Shown: positions 41,422-50,906, numbered from the stretch's first letter. The stretch: 64,000 nucleotides of DNA from Halomonas sp. LR3S48 (GCF_025725665.1 NZ_CP107009.1:868001-932000), one strand, 5' to 3'. Numbers and translations are program-made. The notes: generated by a model not told the origin, from the letters alone.

Positions 41422-41880
41422 TTATGCGGGCTGGTAACTGCCGGCGTCGGCGGCGAAGCTGATCGACAGGCGGTTCCAGGCGTTGATGGTGCAAATTGCC
41501 AGGGTGAGGTCGGTCAGCCCCTTCTCCGAGAAGTGCTCGCGAGTGGCCTCATACAAGGCATTGTCGATGCCGTTCCCCGCAATCAGGGTATTGGCCTCGG
41601 TCCAGGCCAGGGCGGCACGCTCGCGGTCGGTGTAGAAGGGCGTTTCGCGCCAGGCGCTCAGGGCGTAGAGGCGCTGTTCGGTTTCGCCGGCCTTGCGCGC
41701 GTCCTTGGTGTGCATGTCGATGCAGTAGGCACAACCGTTGATCTGCGAGACGCGGGTATAGACCAGCGCCAGCAGGCCGTCGCCCAGCTCGCCTTCTTGG
41801 GCTGCCTTGTGAACGTGACTCTGCAGTTCGAGCATTGCCTTGAGGCCGGCAGGGCTGGCGGAGAAGTAGTTCATGCGCAT
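41422..41880 (-). CDS. Carboxymuconolactone decarboxylase/AhpD-like protein
   Basis: A 152-residue all-helical CMD-family protein. The AhpD-like redox motif is intact: CAYCIDMHTKDARKAG with CxxC followed by His. These proteins act as alkylhydroperoxidase-like peroxidases. The ATG at 41880 has GGAG upstream; the frame to 41913 is not conserved. The NDH-2 gene lies 81 bases upstream in the same direction, so a common transcript is possible. Confidence 0.9.
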   Translation of the reverse strand: MRMNYFSASPAGLKAMLELQSHVHKAAQEGELGDGLLALVYTRVSQINGCAYCIDMHTKDARKAGETEQRLYALSAWRETPFYTDRERAALAWTEANTLIAGNGIDNALYEATREHFSEKGLTDLTLAICTINAWNRLSISFAADAGSYQPA

Positions 41881-41961
41881 GGGTGGAGCTCCATAAGAAG
41901 TTGGAAGCCCCACCCTAGCCGGTGAAACATGGGTGGAATTGTAGATTTTCGACCCGATGAA

Positions 41962-43260
41962 TCAGTGCAGCTTCATGCGCGGGCGAATGAAGCGGTTGAG
42001 CCCGTCCGAGAGCAGGATGAGCGCCGTCTTGGCCGTACCGTGAATGGCGCGCTGGTGCATGCGGTAGAGCGAGGCGTAGAAGAACTTGGCCAGGCGCCCT
42101 TCGATGAAGAGGCTGCGCGCCGAAGCGCCGCGCATCAGGCTGCCGATCGCCTCGAAGTGGGCCAGTGAGATGAGCGAGCCGCGGTCGCGATAGCGGAACG
42201 GCTTGAGCATGCCGTTATCGAGCCGGGCGAGCAGGTTCTTGTAGAGCCGCTGCGCCTGCTGGTGGGCGGCCTGGGCTCGCGGCGGTACCACGGAGCCATC
42301 CGGCTGCGGGCAGCTGGCACAGTCACCGAAGACGAAGATGTTGGGGTCGTCGACGCTCTGCAGCGTCGGCTCGACCTTGATGCGCTGGTTACGGTCCAGC
42401 GTGAGCCCGAGTTCGCGCAGCATGTCGGGTGCCTTGATGCCTGCGGCCCATACGTTCAGGTCCGTTTCGATGCGCTGCTCGTCGGCGGTCACGATGGCAC
42501 CCTCCTCGACGCACACCACCCGGGTGCCGGTATGCACCTGCACGCCCAGGCGTTCCAGCTCGGTACGTACCGCACCGCGTATGCGTTCGGGCAAGGCCGG
42601 CAGCACATCCGGCGCCGCCTCGATCAGGTGAACTTCAAGGTTGCGGCTATCCATCTCGGTGAAGCCGTAGCTGTGCAGCATGCGCGAGGCATCGTAGAGT
42701 TCCGCTGAAAGCTCCACACCAGTGGCGCCGGCGCCGACGATACCCACGGTGAGCCGAGGGTGCTGGCGTCGCTCGGGGTCGCTGTAGCGCAGGAAGGTGT
42801 TGAGCATATCGTGTCGGAACGCTTCCGCCTGGGCCGGGCTATCGAGGAAGTGGCAGTGCTCGGCGACGCCGGGCGTGCCGAAGTCGTTGCTCACGCTGCC
42901 CAGTGCCAGTACCAGCAGGTCGTAGTCCAGCGTACGAGCCGGCAGCACTTCCTGGCCGTAGTCGTCGAGCACTGGGGCCAGGCGCAACTGACGTGTCTCG
43001 CGATCCAGGCCCTCGAGCGTGCCACGTTGGAAGCGGTAACCATTGAGCTGGGCATGGCTCTGGTAGGAGATCTCATCGATGCTGGAATCGAGTGCTCCGG
43101 TGGCGACCTCGTGCAGCAGGGGTTTCCAGATGTGGGTCGTATTACGGTCTATCAGAGTGATGTCGGCCTTGCCGCGTCGCCCCAGGCGCCGTCCGAGGCG
43201 TGTGACCAGCTCTAGCCCGCCGGCACCGCCGCCGACGACTACGATTCGCGTACTGTTCAT
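41962..43260 (-). CDS. ndh: Type II NADH dehydrogenase
   Basis: A 432-residue single-subunit, non-proton-pumping NADH:quinone oxidoreductase bound to the inner membrane. It has an N-terminal FAD loop (VVVGGGAGGLELV), a second dinucleotide loop (TVGIVGAGATGVELSAEL), and FVFGDCAS with the FAD-contacting Asp. The amphipathic basic C-terminus (HGTAKTALILLSDGLNRFIR) fits membrane association. GGAG precedes the ATG. It is divergent from the AraC-type gene. Confidence 0.92.
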   Translation of the reverse strand: MNSTRIVVVGGGAGGLELVTRLGRRLGRRGKADITLIDRNTTHIWKPLLHEVATGALDSSIDEISYQSHAQLNGYRFQRGTLEGLDRETRQLRLAPVLDDYGQEVLPARTLDYDLLVLALGSVSNDFGTPGVAEHCHFLDSPAQAEAFRHDMLNTFLRYSDPERRQHPRLTVGIVGAGATGVELSAELYDASRMLHSYGFTEMDSRNLEVHLIEAAPDVLPALPERIRGAVRTELERLGVQVHTGTRVVCVEEGAIVTADEQRIETDLNVWAAGIKAPDMLRELGLTLDRNQRIKVEPTLQSVDDPNIFVFGDCASCPQPDGSVVPPRAQAAHQQAQRLYKNLLARLDNGMLKPFRYRDRGSLISLAHFEAIGSLMRGASARSLFIEGRLAKFFYASLYRMHQRAIHGTAKTALILLSDGLNRFIRPRMKLH

Positions 43261-43425
43261 ATATGGCTCCGCTAAGATGAAAGATTAGGCAATTGAGAAA
43301 TGGTCCCCCTACTCTACAACTGGACGGTGAGAAGGGTTGGACTTTTTGCTTATCTACATTTGCGCTCAGGCATGCTGTGAATGGCCGCCTCGGGTGCTCT
43401 ATCCATAGCTGAAGAGGCTTCGAAA

Positions 43426-44310
43426 ATGAGTGGAGTTGCCCAGCCTGACCTGGCTGGTAGCACCGGCATTGGAAATTTGCGGCCTACGCAGGTGGCAGCC
43501 GCCGGCCTGACGCTCGAGCGTTACGCGCCCGGTGCGGCGCTGCGCCCCTACGTGCAGTGCTACTGGCAGGCAAGTTGGTGGGGTGGCGGCGAGCCGGCGG
43601 GCATGGAATTGCTGCATCCGGATGGCGCCACCGGGCTGCTGTTCAACTTTGGCGGTGCGCTCGAGCGCAATGGCGAGCGGATGCGTGGCGACTGCTGGGT
43701 CGACGGACCCAAGCGGTGCACGGCACGATTGGCAGTAGGGGAAACGCTCGACCTGCTTGGCGTGCGCTTCCTGCCGGGCATGGCGTTTCCATTCATTGGT
43801 GAAACGCTATCGACCCTGGCCGGTGAAGGACTCACGCCGGGGGATGCCCTGCGCCGGCTCGAACTCGAAGCGCTGCATGAGCGGCTGCGGCAGGCATCTG
43901 AATTGGCCGGTCGCCTGACACTGCTGGAAGACTACCTGCTGGCCAGAGTGCGCCACTCGGAACGAGTTCCGTCGGGCTTGATGGCATCGCTTGATTGGCT
44001 ACATCGCCACCATGGCCAGGGCAGCATCGCGGCGCTGGTGGACGAGCTGCCGTTCGGCCAACGCCGCCTGGAGCGGTTATTCCAGCACCACGTGGGGCTC
44101 TCGCCCAAGCGTTACGCCCGGCTGCTACGCGTCGCCCACAGCCGCGAGTTGATCAAGCAGGGCGGCGCCGCCGCCTCGCTGACCGACACCGCCTTCGCTG
44201 CCGGCTACTTCGACCAGTCGCACTTCATCCACGACTTCAAGGCCGTGACGGGCTTTACGCCGGGGGGCTACCTTGACCATGTGCGACGGCGGTATGGAGC
44301 TTCAATCTGA
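43426..44310 (+). CDS. AraC family regulator with DUF6597-type N-terminal domain
   Basis: A 294-residue regulator with an N-terminal beta domain (LRPYVQCYWQ; ELLHPDGATGLLFNFG) as in DUF6597, and a C-terminal AraC DNA-binding domain (AFAAGYFDQSHFIHDFKAVT, then GFTPGGYL). The ATG at 43426 has AGAGG upstream; 43381 is an in-frame alternative. It lies divergent from ndh by 165 bases and could regulate it, though this branch usually controls unrelated stress genes. Confidence 0.85.
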   Translation: MSGVAQPDLAGSTGIGNLRPTQVAAAGLTLERYAPGAALRPYVQCYWQASWWGGGEPAGMELLHPDGATGLLFNFGGALERNGERMRGDCWVDGPKRCTARLAVGETLDLLGVRFLPGMAFPFIGETLSTLAGEGLTPGDALRRLELEALHERLRQASELAGRLTLLEDYLLARVRHSERVPSGLMASLDWLHRHHGQGSIAALVDELPFGQRRLERLFQHHVGLSPKRYARLLRVAHSRELIKQGGAAASLTDTAFAAGYFDQSHFIHDFKAVTGFTPGGYLDHVRRRYGASI

Positions 44311-44356
44311 GACTCGCTTCGGCTACCGGTTTCCTTGAGCAAGCAGCGGATGTAGT

Positions 44357-45211
44357 TCAAATCTGGTGGTCACCGAGGGCCGATATGAGTCTTGCACGTG
44401 TCTCGGTTCCTTCGGCGGGAAGCATGGTGACTAGGCGCAGGCTGCTCAACCGCTCGTCAGCGAGGTCAAAACCTGAATGCTCGAAAGCGAGCTCCCCAAG
44501 GTGTGGGTGAAGAAAATGCTTGATTCCATCCCGCCAACCGCGAACTGTAGGCTCAGCCCACCAGCGCGCGAATTCAGTACTTTGTTTCGAAAGGGTCAAA
44601 ATGAGTTCTTCGAACAATGACTCGCCTCGATAGCGTGCATAATCAGCGCGAAACGCTGCGATAAGCCCTGTGGCGTGTTCTTCCCAGTCAGGAATTCTAT
44701 TTCTTAGAGGCCCCAGCAGGCCCATATGTAAACAGTTTCGCTCAATGCCTTTAAGGGCCTGAAGGTCGCCGAGGACCAATTCGGCGGCATCGTTCCACGC
44801 TAACACATCCCACCGCCTGCCGTGGATATAGGCTGGGCAGGGTGACAGTTCGTCCAGCACGCGCTGGAGCCGTTTGCTCACACCCTCGCTCTCAGCAAGT
44901 GGGGCACTTTCGTCCGGCATATGACCGGAGAGCCGCAGCAAGTAGCGTGTCTCAATAGGTTCGAGGCGTAACGCGTTCCCGATTCTCTCCAAGGTCTTCG
45001 CAGATGCCCTCACTTCTCGGGCCTGCTCAAGCCACTTGTACCATTCAACGGAGATGTCGGCGAGCTGGGCAACTTCTTCGCGCCTCAAGCCGGGCGTGCG
45101 CCTGCGGTTCCCCCTGGCAAGCCCTACGTCCTCGGGGCGAACCCTTGCGCGCCGATCCTTTAGGAACTGAGCGAGTTGATGTAAGTCGTCGGTTTTCAAG
45201 TTTCGCTCCAT
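44357..45211 (-). CDS. XRE-type regulator with MmyB-like ligand domain
   Basis: A 284-residue regulator. The N-terminal helix-turn-helix carries RRRTPGLRREEVAQLADIS and WYKWLEQ, and the MmyB_LBD domain follows (DVLAWNDAAELVLGD, then LRNRIPDWEEHATGLIAAFR). MmyB-type proteins regulate secondary metabolism and often the divergent gene, sensing small hydrophobic ligands. Here the divergent gene is a 14-helix MFS exporter starting 96 bases away. Local base composition is a little lower in GC than the surroundings. Confidence 0.9.
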   Translation of the reverse strand: MERNLKTDDLHQLAQFLKDRRARVRPEDVGLARGNRRRTPGLRREEVAQLADISVEWYKWLEQAREVRASAKTLERIGNALRLEPIETRYLLRLSGHMPDESAPLAESEGVSKRLQRVLDELSPCPAYIHGRRWDVLAWNDAAELVLGDLQALKGIERNCLHMGLLGPLRNRIPDWEEHATGLIAAFRADYARYRGESLFEELILTLSKQSTEFARWWAEPTVRGWRDGIKHFLHPHLGELAFEHSGFDLADERLSSLRLVTMLPAEGTETRARLISALGDHQI

Positions 45212-45306
45212 GGGGGGAGGTTTTATTCCCTGATAACAAGTTCCTTAATCCCCATTTCGGAAAGAGTACGTTACGGCTTGAGTTCAGGCAATTCGGGAGT
45301 CTTCAT

Positions 45307-46743
45307 ATGGAGCAATCGGCAACGTCTATCAGTCAGCCAACGGTACATAATCCCTGGATGGGCCTTTGGGTCATCCTTTCCGCTGCCTTCATGGCCATTC
45401 TCGATGTCTTCATCGTCATCGTAGCCGCACCAACCATACGTGGGGACCTTGGCGCCAGTGCCGCCGATATTCAGCTCATTCTTGCCGCTTACAATCTCGC
45501 ATTTGGCTTGACGTTGATCACAGGTGGCCGCCTGGGTGATCTCTATGGTAGGCGGCGAATTTTTCTGACAGGAGTTTTACTGTTCACCTTGGCTTCACTT
45601 GCCGCAAGTCTTGCGCCTACTACCGAAACGCTTATTGGGATGCGTATTGTGCAGGGTCTTGCGGCCGGTTTGATGATGCCACAGGTCTTCTCGATCATTC
45701 AGGTCTGCTTCGACGATAAAGGACGCGGCAAGGCTTTTGGCGCTTTCGCGTTCGTTTCAGGGGTCGCGGCCACTGGGGCTCAGTTGGCCGGTGGGGTGCT
45801 TCTTGCACTGGACCTGTTTGGTCTCGGATGGAGAACAATCTTTCTTATCAATGTGCCTGTTGGTGTGATCGCATGGATTGCCGCTCGGCACTATGTTCCT
45901 GAGAGTAAGGCACCTGCTGTGGCGCGGCCCACACTTGATCTGGTCGGTGTAGTGCTGCTGACGCTTACTCTGATGACAGTAGTGGCTCCGCTGACCCTTG
46001 GTGTGGAACAGGGGTGGCCATGGTGGGCGTCCTTGGGGCTGATCTCGTCTCCTGCCATGCTCTGGGCATTCATACGCTGGCAGCGCCTAAGAGAAGCGCG
46101 CGGGCTGATGCCGCTGGTGACACTTTCGCTTACCCGCAACGTCAGCTTCATCCTCGGCAACTTCATGGCATTGGCATTCTATGCAAGCAATGCGGCACTT
46201 TTCTTAGCCCTTCCACATGTCATCCAAGACGGATTTGGACATTCGCCCCTGGCATCAGGGCTTGTATTTATGCCTCTTGCGCTGGCTTTTTCAGTCACAG
46301 CAGTGTGGGTTGGTAAATTCGTCTCACACCGTGCCGAGCAGCTTGTCTTGAGAGGAAATAGCGTATTGATTTTAGCGTACTGTATCTTATTCCTTGCTGT
46401 TTACATGGGCGAAATCGGAAGCAATGTGTGGTGGTTGTCTCCCGGTGCTCTCCTTGCGGGTATTGGCATGGGCTTGGTTCAGCCAAGCATCAATTATCTG
46501 AGCTTGCGCACTGTATCACAAGAGGAGGTGGGGTCCGCCTCGGGCCTGCTCAACACCAGTTTCGAGATAGGGTACGCGCTAGGTACGGTGGCAGCAGGTA
46601 TCGTTTTTCTCTCAGCGTTTACTGATGAGACCCTGCTGAATGAACGATCCCAAGTCGCTTTCGGTTATACGCTTGTTCTTACATCGATTCTGGCCTTAAC
46701 ACTTATTGCGGTGGTTTTGAGGCAACCCAAAGCGATGCCTTGA
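45307..46743 (+). CDS. MFS multidrug exporter, DHA2 (14-helix) family
   Basis: A 478-residue transporter with 14 hydrophobic helices. FMAILDVFIVIVAAPTIRGD is the family D1 motif, GGRLGDLYGRRRIF is the loop 2-3 motif, and GVAATGAQLAGGVLL is the antiporter motif C region of helix 5. The ATG at 45307 has GGGAG upstream. An in-frame run back to 45004 lies over the divergent regulator gene and is not part of the protein. Drug/H+ antiport under MmyB-type control is likely. Confidence 0.9.
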   Translation: MEQSATSISQPTVHNPWMGLWVILSAAFMAILDVFIVIVAAPTIRGDLGASAADIQLILAAYNLAFGLTLITGGRLGDLYGRRRIFLTGVLLFTLASLAASLAPTTETLIGMRIVQGLAAGLMMPQVFSIIQVCFDDKGRGKAFGAFAFVSGVAATGAQLAGGVLLALDLFGLGWRTIFLINVPVGVIAWIAARHYVPESKAPAVARPTLDLVGVVLLTLTLMTVVAPLTLGVEQGWPWWASLGLISSPAMLWAFIRWQRLREARGLMPLVTLSLTRNVSFILGNFMALAFYASNAALFLALPHVIQDGFGHSPLASGLVFMPLALAFSVTAVWVGKFVSHRAEQLVLRGNSVLILAYCILFLAVYMGEIGSNVWWLSPGALLAGIGMGLVQPSINYLSLRTVSQEEVGSASGLLNTSFEIGYALGTVAAGIVFLSAFTDETLLNERSQVAFGYTLVLTSILALTLIAVVLRQPKAMP

Positions 46744-46805
46744 GGCGTGGGCCCCGAGCTAGCTTAGTGGTGCTATGCGGCTATCTGGGGCCACGTGCGG
46801 CAGCG

Positions 46806-47540
46806 TTATGCTCTTGCCGATTCGTACTCGTCGTGGCGTTTCACCCAGTCCGTCAGGTTGTGATTGGGGCCCGTTTCGTTACGGCCCTTGGGCGTCATGT
46901 CGAGCAACATGTAGGTGCTGTCGACGAGTTCGTCACCGCGCCCGTAGGTCGAGTAGGTGTGGAACACATCACCCTTGTCGTTCCGGTAGAACACGCTGAG
47001 ACCGGACAGATCCTCGATCGAGACATTGGCCGTGGCGTAGTTGTAGGTGACCGCGCCCTGGGCGATATCCTCGGGGGTGAACGAGACCTGGTAGTCGTAG
47101 TTGAAGTCGCTGCCGTGCGAGGAGACCCACTTCACCTGCCAGCCCATGCGCTGCCGGTAGGCCTCGATCTCGTCGAGCGGGGCGCGGGAGACCCGAACCA
47201 GGCTGACGTCATGATGCTCGAGGTGCACCCGTGTGCCTTCGATGTGGTCGGCCGCGAAGGAGCAACCGATGCAGCCCGCTCCCCAGCCGGGGCCGAACAT
47301 GAAATGGTGGACGATCAACTGGCTGCGCCCATCGAACAACTCGGCGAGCGTCTTGCGGCCTTCTGGCGTCTCGAAGATATATTCTTTCTCGACCTTCACC
47401 CACGGCAAGGCGCGGCGCTTGGCGTTCAGGTCGTCGCGCAGGCGGGTGAGCTCCTTTTCCCTTCTCAATAGCTCCTTGCGGGCGGCGACCCATTCTTCAC
47501 GGGATACGACGGGGTGGGATATTTCATCGTGCGCTGACAT
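46806..47540 (-). CDS. DUF899 family thioredoxin-fold protein (second copy)
   Basis: A 244-residue DUF899 protein with the same design as that at 4265-4975: an N-terminal helical region (SREEWVAARKELLRREKEL), LIVHHFMFGPGWGAGC with a CxxC pair (GCIGCSF), then SHGSDFNYDYQVSF. The middle is clearly diverged from the first copy. AAGGAG lies before the ATG. It is divergent from the PadR gene (121 bases between starts) and close to its first operator, so it may be regulated with the PadR cassette. Confidence 0.85.
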   Translation of the reverse strand: MSAHDEISHPVVSREEWVAARKELLRREKELTRLRDDLNAKRRALPWVKVEKEYIFETPEGRKTLAELFDGRSQLIVHHFMFGPGWGAGCIGCSFAADHIEGTRVHLEHHDVSLVRVSRAPLDEIEAYRQRMGWQVKWVSSHGSDFNYDYQVSFTPEDIAQGAVTYNYATANVSIEDLSGLSVFYRNDKGDVFHTYSTYGRGDELVDSTYMLLDMTPKGRNETGPNHNLTDWVKRHDEYESARA

Positions 47541-47626
47541 GAGGAGTTCTCCTTTTGCTGACGTTGCACGAGTTCATCGTCCTGGCAGGGTCAGATTCGA
47601 CAGGTGGGCGTTCGGCGACATGAATA

Positions 47627-47653
47627 TTGACGCCTCGATCATCGAGGTATAAG
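47627..47653 (+). promoter_or_regulatory. PadR operator 1 inside the padR promoter
   Basis: TTGACG (47627-47632), the perfect palindrome CCTCGAT-C-ATCGAGG (47633-47647) and TATAAG (47648-47653) follow each other directly. The operator fills the whole 15-base spacer of the likely promoter. The same design recurs at 48106-48132. Confidence 0.75.
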
Positions 47654-47661
47654 TTCCATCC

Positions 47662-48084
47662 ATGACCCAGGCAAAGAGCGAACCGGCCATCGGCCGCCGA
47701 ATCCCGGATTACAGCGATCCTTCGTACTGGCGCGGCACCATCAAGATGTCGCTGTCGAAGTTCTTCGTGCTCAGCGTGCTGCACCGCAAGCCGATGCACG
47801 GCTACGAGGTGGTGCAGGCGGTGGAGAAGAGCACCAAGGGCTGTTGCAGCCCCTCGGAGGGTACGGTCTACCCGATGCTCAACGAGTTCGAGGCGGGCGG
47901 TTACCTGAGTTCGACCGCCGAGGTGGTGCAGGGGCGCTCACGCAAGGTCTATGCGCTGACGGACAAGGGCCGGGATGCCTTCCAGGTGGCGGTGGATGCC
48001 TGGCTGGAAGCCACGGACTGCATCCTCGAGAGCCGCCGCATGGCGGGCGGGGCGAATAGCGACCGGGAGGGAGGCGAGACGTGA
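47662..48084 (+). CDS. PadR family regulator
   Basis: A 140-residue PadR-type winged-helix regulator: LSKFFVLSVLHRKPMHGYEV, CSPSEGTVYPMLNEFEAGGY, and RKVYALTDKGRDAF form the DNA-binding domain. A short C-terminal helix serves for dimerisation. A Cys-Cys pair (KGCCSPSEG) sits just before the recognition helix and could respond to metalloids or oxidants (inference). It heads a cassette with an MFS exporter, arsH and a phosphoesterase gene. Near-identical palindromes precede it and the exporter gene. Confidence 0.9.
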   Translation: MTQAKSEPAIGRRIPDYSDPSYWRGTIKMSLSKFFVLSVLHRKPMHGYEVVQAVEKSTKGCCSPSEGTVYPMLNEFEAGGYLSSTAEVVQGRSRKVYALTDKGRDAFQVAVDAWLEATDCILESRRMAGGANSDREGGET

Positions 48085-48105
48085 AGGCGAGTCTTTTTTC
48101 AGGTG

Positions 48106-48132
48106 TTGATACCTCGATGATCGAGGTAAGTG
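48106..48132 (+). promoter_or_regulatory. PadR operator 2 in front of the MFS-arsH genes
   Basis: TTGATA (48106-48111), then CCTCGAT-G-ATCGAGG (48112-48126), then TAAGTG. The palindrome extends to 9-bp arms, TACCTCGATGATCGAGGTA (48110-48128). Sequence and layout match operator 1, so PadR probably controls both itself and the exporter gene starting at 48137. If TAAGTG is the -10, the transcript would have almost no leader. Confidence 0.75.
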
Positions 48133-48136
48133 GCAC

Positions 48137-49297
48137 ATGAGCCGTTCTCGAGTGGTGATCGCCCTGGGCGTTTCCCAGACCCTGGCATGGGGCTCGACCT
48201 ATTATCTGCCGGCGATTCTTGCCGTGCCCATGGCGCGAGATCTCGGCCTTTCCACCGGCACGGTATTCGCGGCGTTCTCCTCGGCGCTGGTGGTCTCGGC
48301 GGTGCTCGGGCCGGCGGTGGGGCGGCGCATCGACGGCTTCGGCGGGCGCGACGTGCTGACGGTTTCCAGCCTGGTGTTCGCCGTGGGGCTGCTGCTGTTG
48401 GGGCTGGCCGCCGGGCCCATGATGCTGTGGGCGGGGTGGCTGGTGATCGGCGTCGGCATGGGCATGGGGCTTTATGAATCGGCCTTCTCCACCCTGGCGG
48501 GGCTCTATGGCCGCGAGGCGCGCGGTCCCATTACCGGCATTACCCTGCTGGCGGGCTTCGCCAGCACCGTATGCTGGCCGATCACCGGCTGGCTCAATGC
48601 TGAATTCGGCTGGCAGAACGCCTGCTTTACCTGGGCGGCGGTGCACCTGATGCTGGGCCTGCCGCTCAACCGCCTGCTGATTCCCTTCGGCATCCAGCCG
48701 CCCGCTCCCCGTGCCGAGGCGTCAGCGGCCGAAGGGGAGACGACCTGGCTGCCCATGGCGCTGCTGGCCTTCGTCTTCGCCGTGACCTGGTTCGTCAGTA
48801 CCGGCATGGCGGCGCACCTGCCATGGTTGCTGCAGATCGCAGGCCTGTCGCCTGCTGGTGCCATTGCCGCCGCGGCGCTGGTGGGGCCGGCGCAGGTGGC
48901 GGCGCGCCTGCTCGAGTTCTCGCTGCTGCAGCGTTTTCATCCGCTGCTCTCGGCAAAGCTGGCGGTGGTGGCACATCCGCTCGGGGCGCTCGGCGTGATG
49001 ACGCTGGGGGCACCGTTGGCGTTCGTGTTCGTGCTGCTGCACGGCGCCGGCAACGGCATTCTCACCATTGCCAAGGGTACGCTGCCGCTGGCCATCTTCG
49101 GCCCCCAAGGTTATGGCCTGCGCCAGGGCGTGCTGATGGTGCCGGCACGTTTCGGCCAGGCGCTGGCGCCGCTGGCCTTCGCCCTGCTGATCGAGCGCTT
49201 CGGCACTCAGGCGCTGCTGTTCTCCTCTGCCCTGGGGCTTGCCGCCCTGGTGGCGCTGCTCGTTTTGCAAACCCACGCCATGAAGGAGGCGACATGA
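48137..49297 (+). CDS. MFS exporter next to arsH
   Basis: A 386-residue 12-helix major facilitator protein: [33 protein letters not shown] in loop 2-3, [18 protein letters not shown]. The N-terminal TLAWGSTYY pattern is typical of a branch often seen beside arsH and other metalloid genes. Export of an organoarsenical or a similar compound is possible but unproven. Only a poor ribosome site lies before the ATG, which fits the very short leader. It overlaps arsH by 4 bases (ATGA). Confidence 0.82.
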   Translation: MSRSRVVIALGVSQTLAWGSTYYLPAILAVPMARDLGLSTGTVFAAFSSALVVSAVLGPAVGRRIDGFGGRDVLTVSSLVFAVGLLLLGLAAGPMMLWAGWLVIGVGMGMGLYESAFSTLAGLYGREARGPITGITLLAGFASTVCWPITGWLNAEFGWQNACFTWAAVHLMLGLPLNRLLIPFGIQPPAPRAEASAAEGETTWLPMALLAFVFAVTWFVSTGMAAHLPWLLQIAGLSPAGAIAAAALVGPAQVAARLLEFSLLQRFHPLLSAKLAVVAHPLGALGVMTLGAPLAFVFVLLHGAGNGILTIAKGTLPLAIFGPQGYGLRQGVLMVPARFGQALAPLAFALLIERFGTQALLFSSALGLAALVALLVLQTHAMKEAT

Positions 49298-50043
49298 GGC
49301 TTCGCACGTTGTCCGACCCCGACTATTTGCCGGCCCTCGACGAGCGTTTCGCCCGACAAAAGCCCGGCCAGGGCCTGCCCGACCCGCTGGGGCATCCGCC
49401 TCGCATTCTGCTGCTCTACGGTTCGCTGCGCGAGCGCTCCTTCTCGCGCCTGGCAGTGGAGGAGGCGGCACGATTGCTGCGTCACTTCGGTGCCGAGACG
49501 CGAATCTTCGATCCTTCCGACCTGCCGCTGCCGGACCAGGTGGCCGGCGACGACCATCCCGCCGTGCGCGAGCTTCGCGAGCTGGCCATCTGGTCGGAGG
49601 GGCAGGTTTGGTGCAGCCCCGAGCGCCACGGCCAGATCACCGGCGTGATGAAGACCCAGATCGACCATCTGCCGCTGAGCATGGGGGCGGTGCGGCCCAC
49701 CCAGGGGCGCACCCTGGCGGTCATGCAGGTCAGCGGCGGCTCGCAGTCGTTCAACGCGGTGAACACCCTGCGCCTGCTGGGGCGCTGGATGCGCATGGTC
49801 ACCATCCCCAACCAGTCCAGCGTGCCCAAGGCCTACCAGGAGTTCGACGACGCCGGGCGCATGCGGCCCTCGCCGCTCTACGACCGCATCGTCGACGTGA
49901 TGGAGGAGCTGGTGCGCTTCACCCTGCTGCTTCGTCCCCACGCCGAAACACTGGTAGACCGTTACTCGGAGCGCCGCGAGGCGGTCGGCGCCAAGGCTGA
50001 TCCGGTGACGGACAAAGCGGCGGTTGCGCAGACAACGGAGTAG
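49294..50043 (+). CDS. arsH: ArsH NADPH-dependent FMN reductase
   Basis: A 249-residue flavoprotein that oxidises trivalent organoarsenicals and reduces quinones, azo dyes and metals with NADPH. Signatures: [21 protein letters not shown] for FMN phosphate, [35 protein letters not shown], and [20 protein letters not shown]. The first ATG after the exporter gene (49294) is used; an in-frame run upstream is a shadow. AAGGAGG is present. There is no ArsR, ArsB or ArsC in this cassette. Confidence 0.93.
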   Translation: MRLRTLSDPDYLPALDERFARQKPGQGLPDPLGHPPRILLLYGSLRERSFSRLAVEEAARLLRHFGAETRIFDPSDLPLPDQVAGDDHPAVRELRELAIWSEGQVWCSPERHGQITGVMKTQIDHLPLSMGAVRPTQGRTLAVMQVSGGSQSFNAVNTLRLLGRWMRMVTIPNQSSVPKAYQEFDDAGRMRPSPLYDRIVDVMEELVRFTLLLRPHAETLVDRYSERREAVGAKADPVTDKAAVAQTTE

Positions 50044-50047
50044 AGCC

Positions 50048-50815
50048 ATGCACAAGGTGGTGTGGTTGACGGATCCGCATCTCATCGAGCCCGATTCCGT
50101 GTCCCAAGCACCAAGCGAGGCTTGGCAGCGCTTCAGGCGCTGCCTGGACGAGATCCAGCGCGAGCACATGGATGCGGAGCTGCTCGTGCTTACGGGGGAT
50201 CTCGTCCACCTGAACAACCCTGGGGCTTATGCGCTGCTGCGCGAAGAGTTGGAGCGGCTACCCATGCCTTACCGGCTGCTGGTGGGCAACCATGACGATC
50301 GCGCCGCGCTGCATGCGGGCTTTCCCGATATTCCCATGGCCGGAGGCTTTGTTCAGGGAAGCGACGATATCGGTGAAGCGCGCCTGATCTACCTCGATAC
50401 CCAGGCCAGTGAGGGGCACCATGGTGAACTCTGCCCCTTCCGGCTCGACTGGCTGGCAGCGCAGATGGAGGAAGCATCGAGGCGTCCTGTATTGCTCTTT
50501 CTGCACCACCCACCAATAGAAATCGGCGTGCGCGCACTCGACAGACTCAGGCTGTTGGAAAGCGAAGGACTGAGTGATCTGCTGCAATTACGACGTGCCC
50601 CGACGCACCTCTTCTGTGGGCATGTGCACCGGAACGTATCAGGCCGATGGAGTGGCCACTCCTTTGCGACGCTGAAGAGTACCACTACGCAGTTTGCTTT
50701 CGATATGCAGGCGAGTCGCCTGATACGTTGTGATGAAGATCCTGGATATGGAGTCTTACTGTTCGACGATGACAAGGTGGTCGTCAATTACGTGGATATT
50801 TCCCCCGGCCGCTGA
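50048..50815 (+). CDS. Metallophosphoesterase, CpdA-like
   Basis: A 255-residue calcineurin-type phosphoesterase. All metal motifs are visible: WLTDPHL, LTGDLVH, LVGNHDDR, LFLHHPP and LFCGHVHRN. The layout is that of class III 3',5'-cyclic-nucleotide phosphodiesterases (CpdA), but the true substrate could be another phosphodiester. GGAG lies before the ATG, which starts four bases after the arsH stop, so it is the fourth gene of the PadR cassette. Its link to arsenic or redox stress is not known. Confidence 0.88.
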   Translation: MHKVVWLTDPHLIEPDSVSQAPSEAWQRFRRCLDEIQREHMDAELLVLTGDLVHLNNPGAYALLREELERLPMPYRLLVGNHDDRAALHAGFPDIPMAGGFVQGSDDIGEARLIYLDTQASEGHHGELCPFRLDWLAAQMEEASRRPVLLFLHHPPIEIGVRALDRLRLLESEGLSDLLQLRRAPTHLFCGHVHRNVSGRWSGHSFATLKSTTTQFAFDMQASRLIRCDEDPGYGVLLFDDDKVVVNYVDISPGR

Positions 50816-50833
50816 TGTTGAGGTAAGCGCTGC

Positions 50834-50861
50834 AAGACCGGGGCGATTTCACTCCGGTCTT
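50834..50861 (+). terminator. Probable terminator of the PadR-arsH cassette
   Basis: AAGACCGG and CCGGTCTT form a perfect 8-bp stem with a 12-base loop, 18 bases after the phosphoesterase stop. No clear T-run follows. Confidence 0.5.
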
Positions 50862-50906
50862 CGGGCGTCATTCGATGGCTGTCATTTGCAATACAATATG
50901 CTGTGC

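Noticed and set aside
45004..45306. In-frame N-terminal extension of the DHA2 exporter
   Set aside because: It runs antisense to the MmyB-type regulator gene, and the ATG at 45307 has its own ribosome site directly before the first helix.
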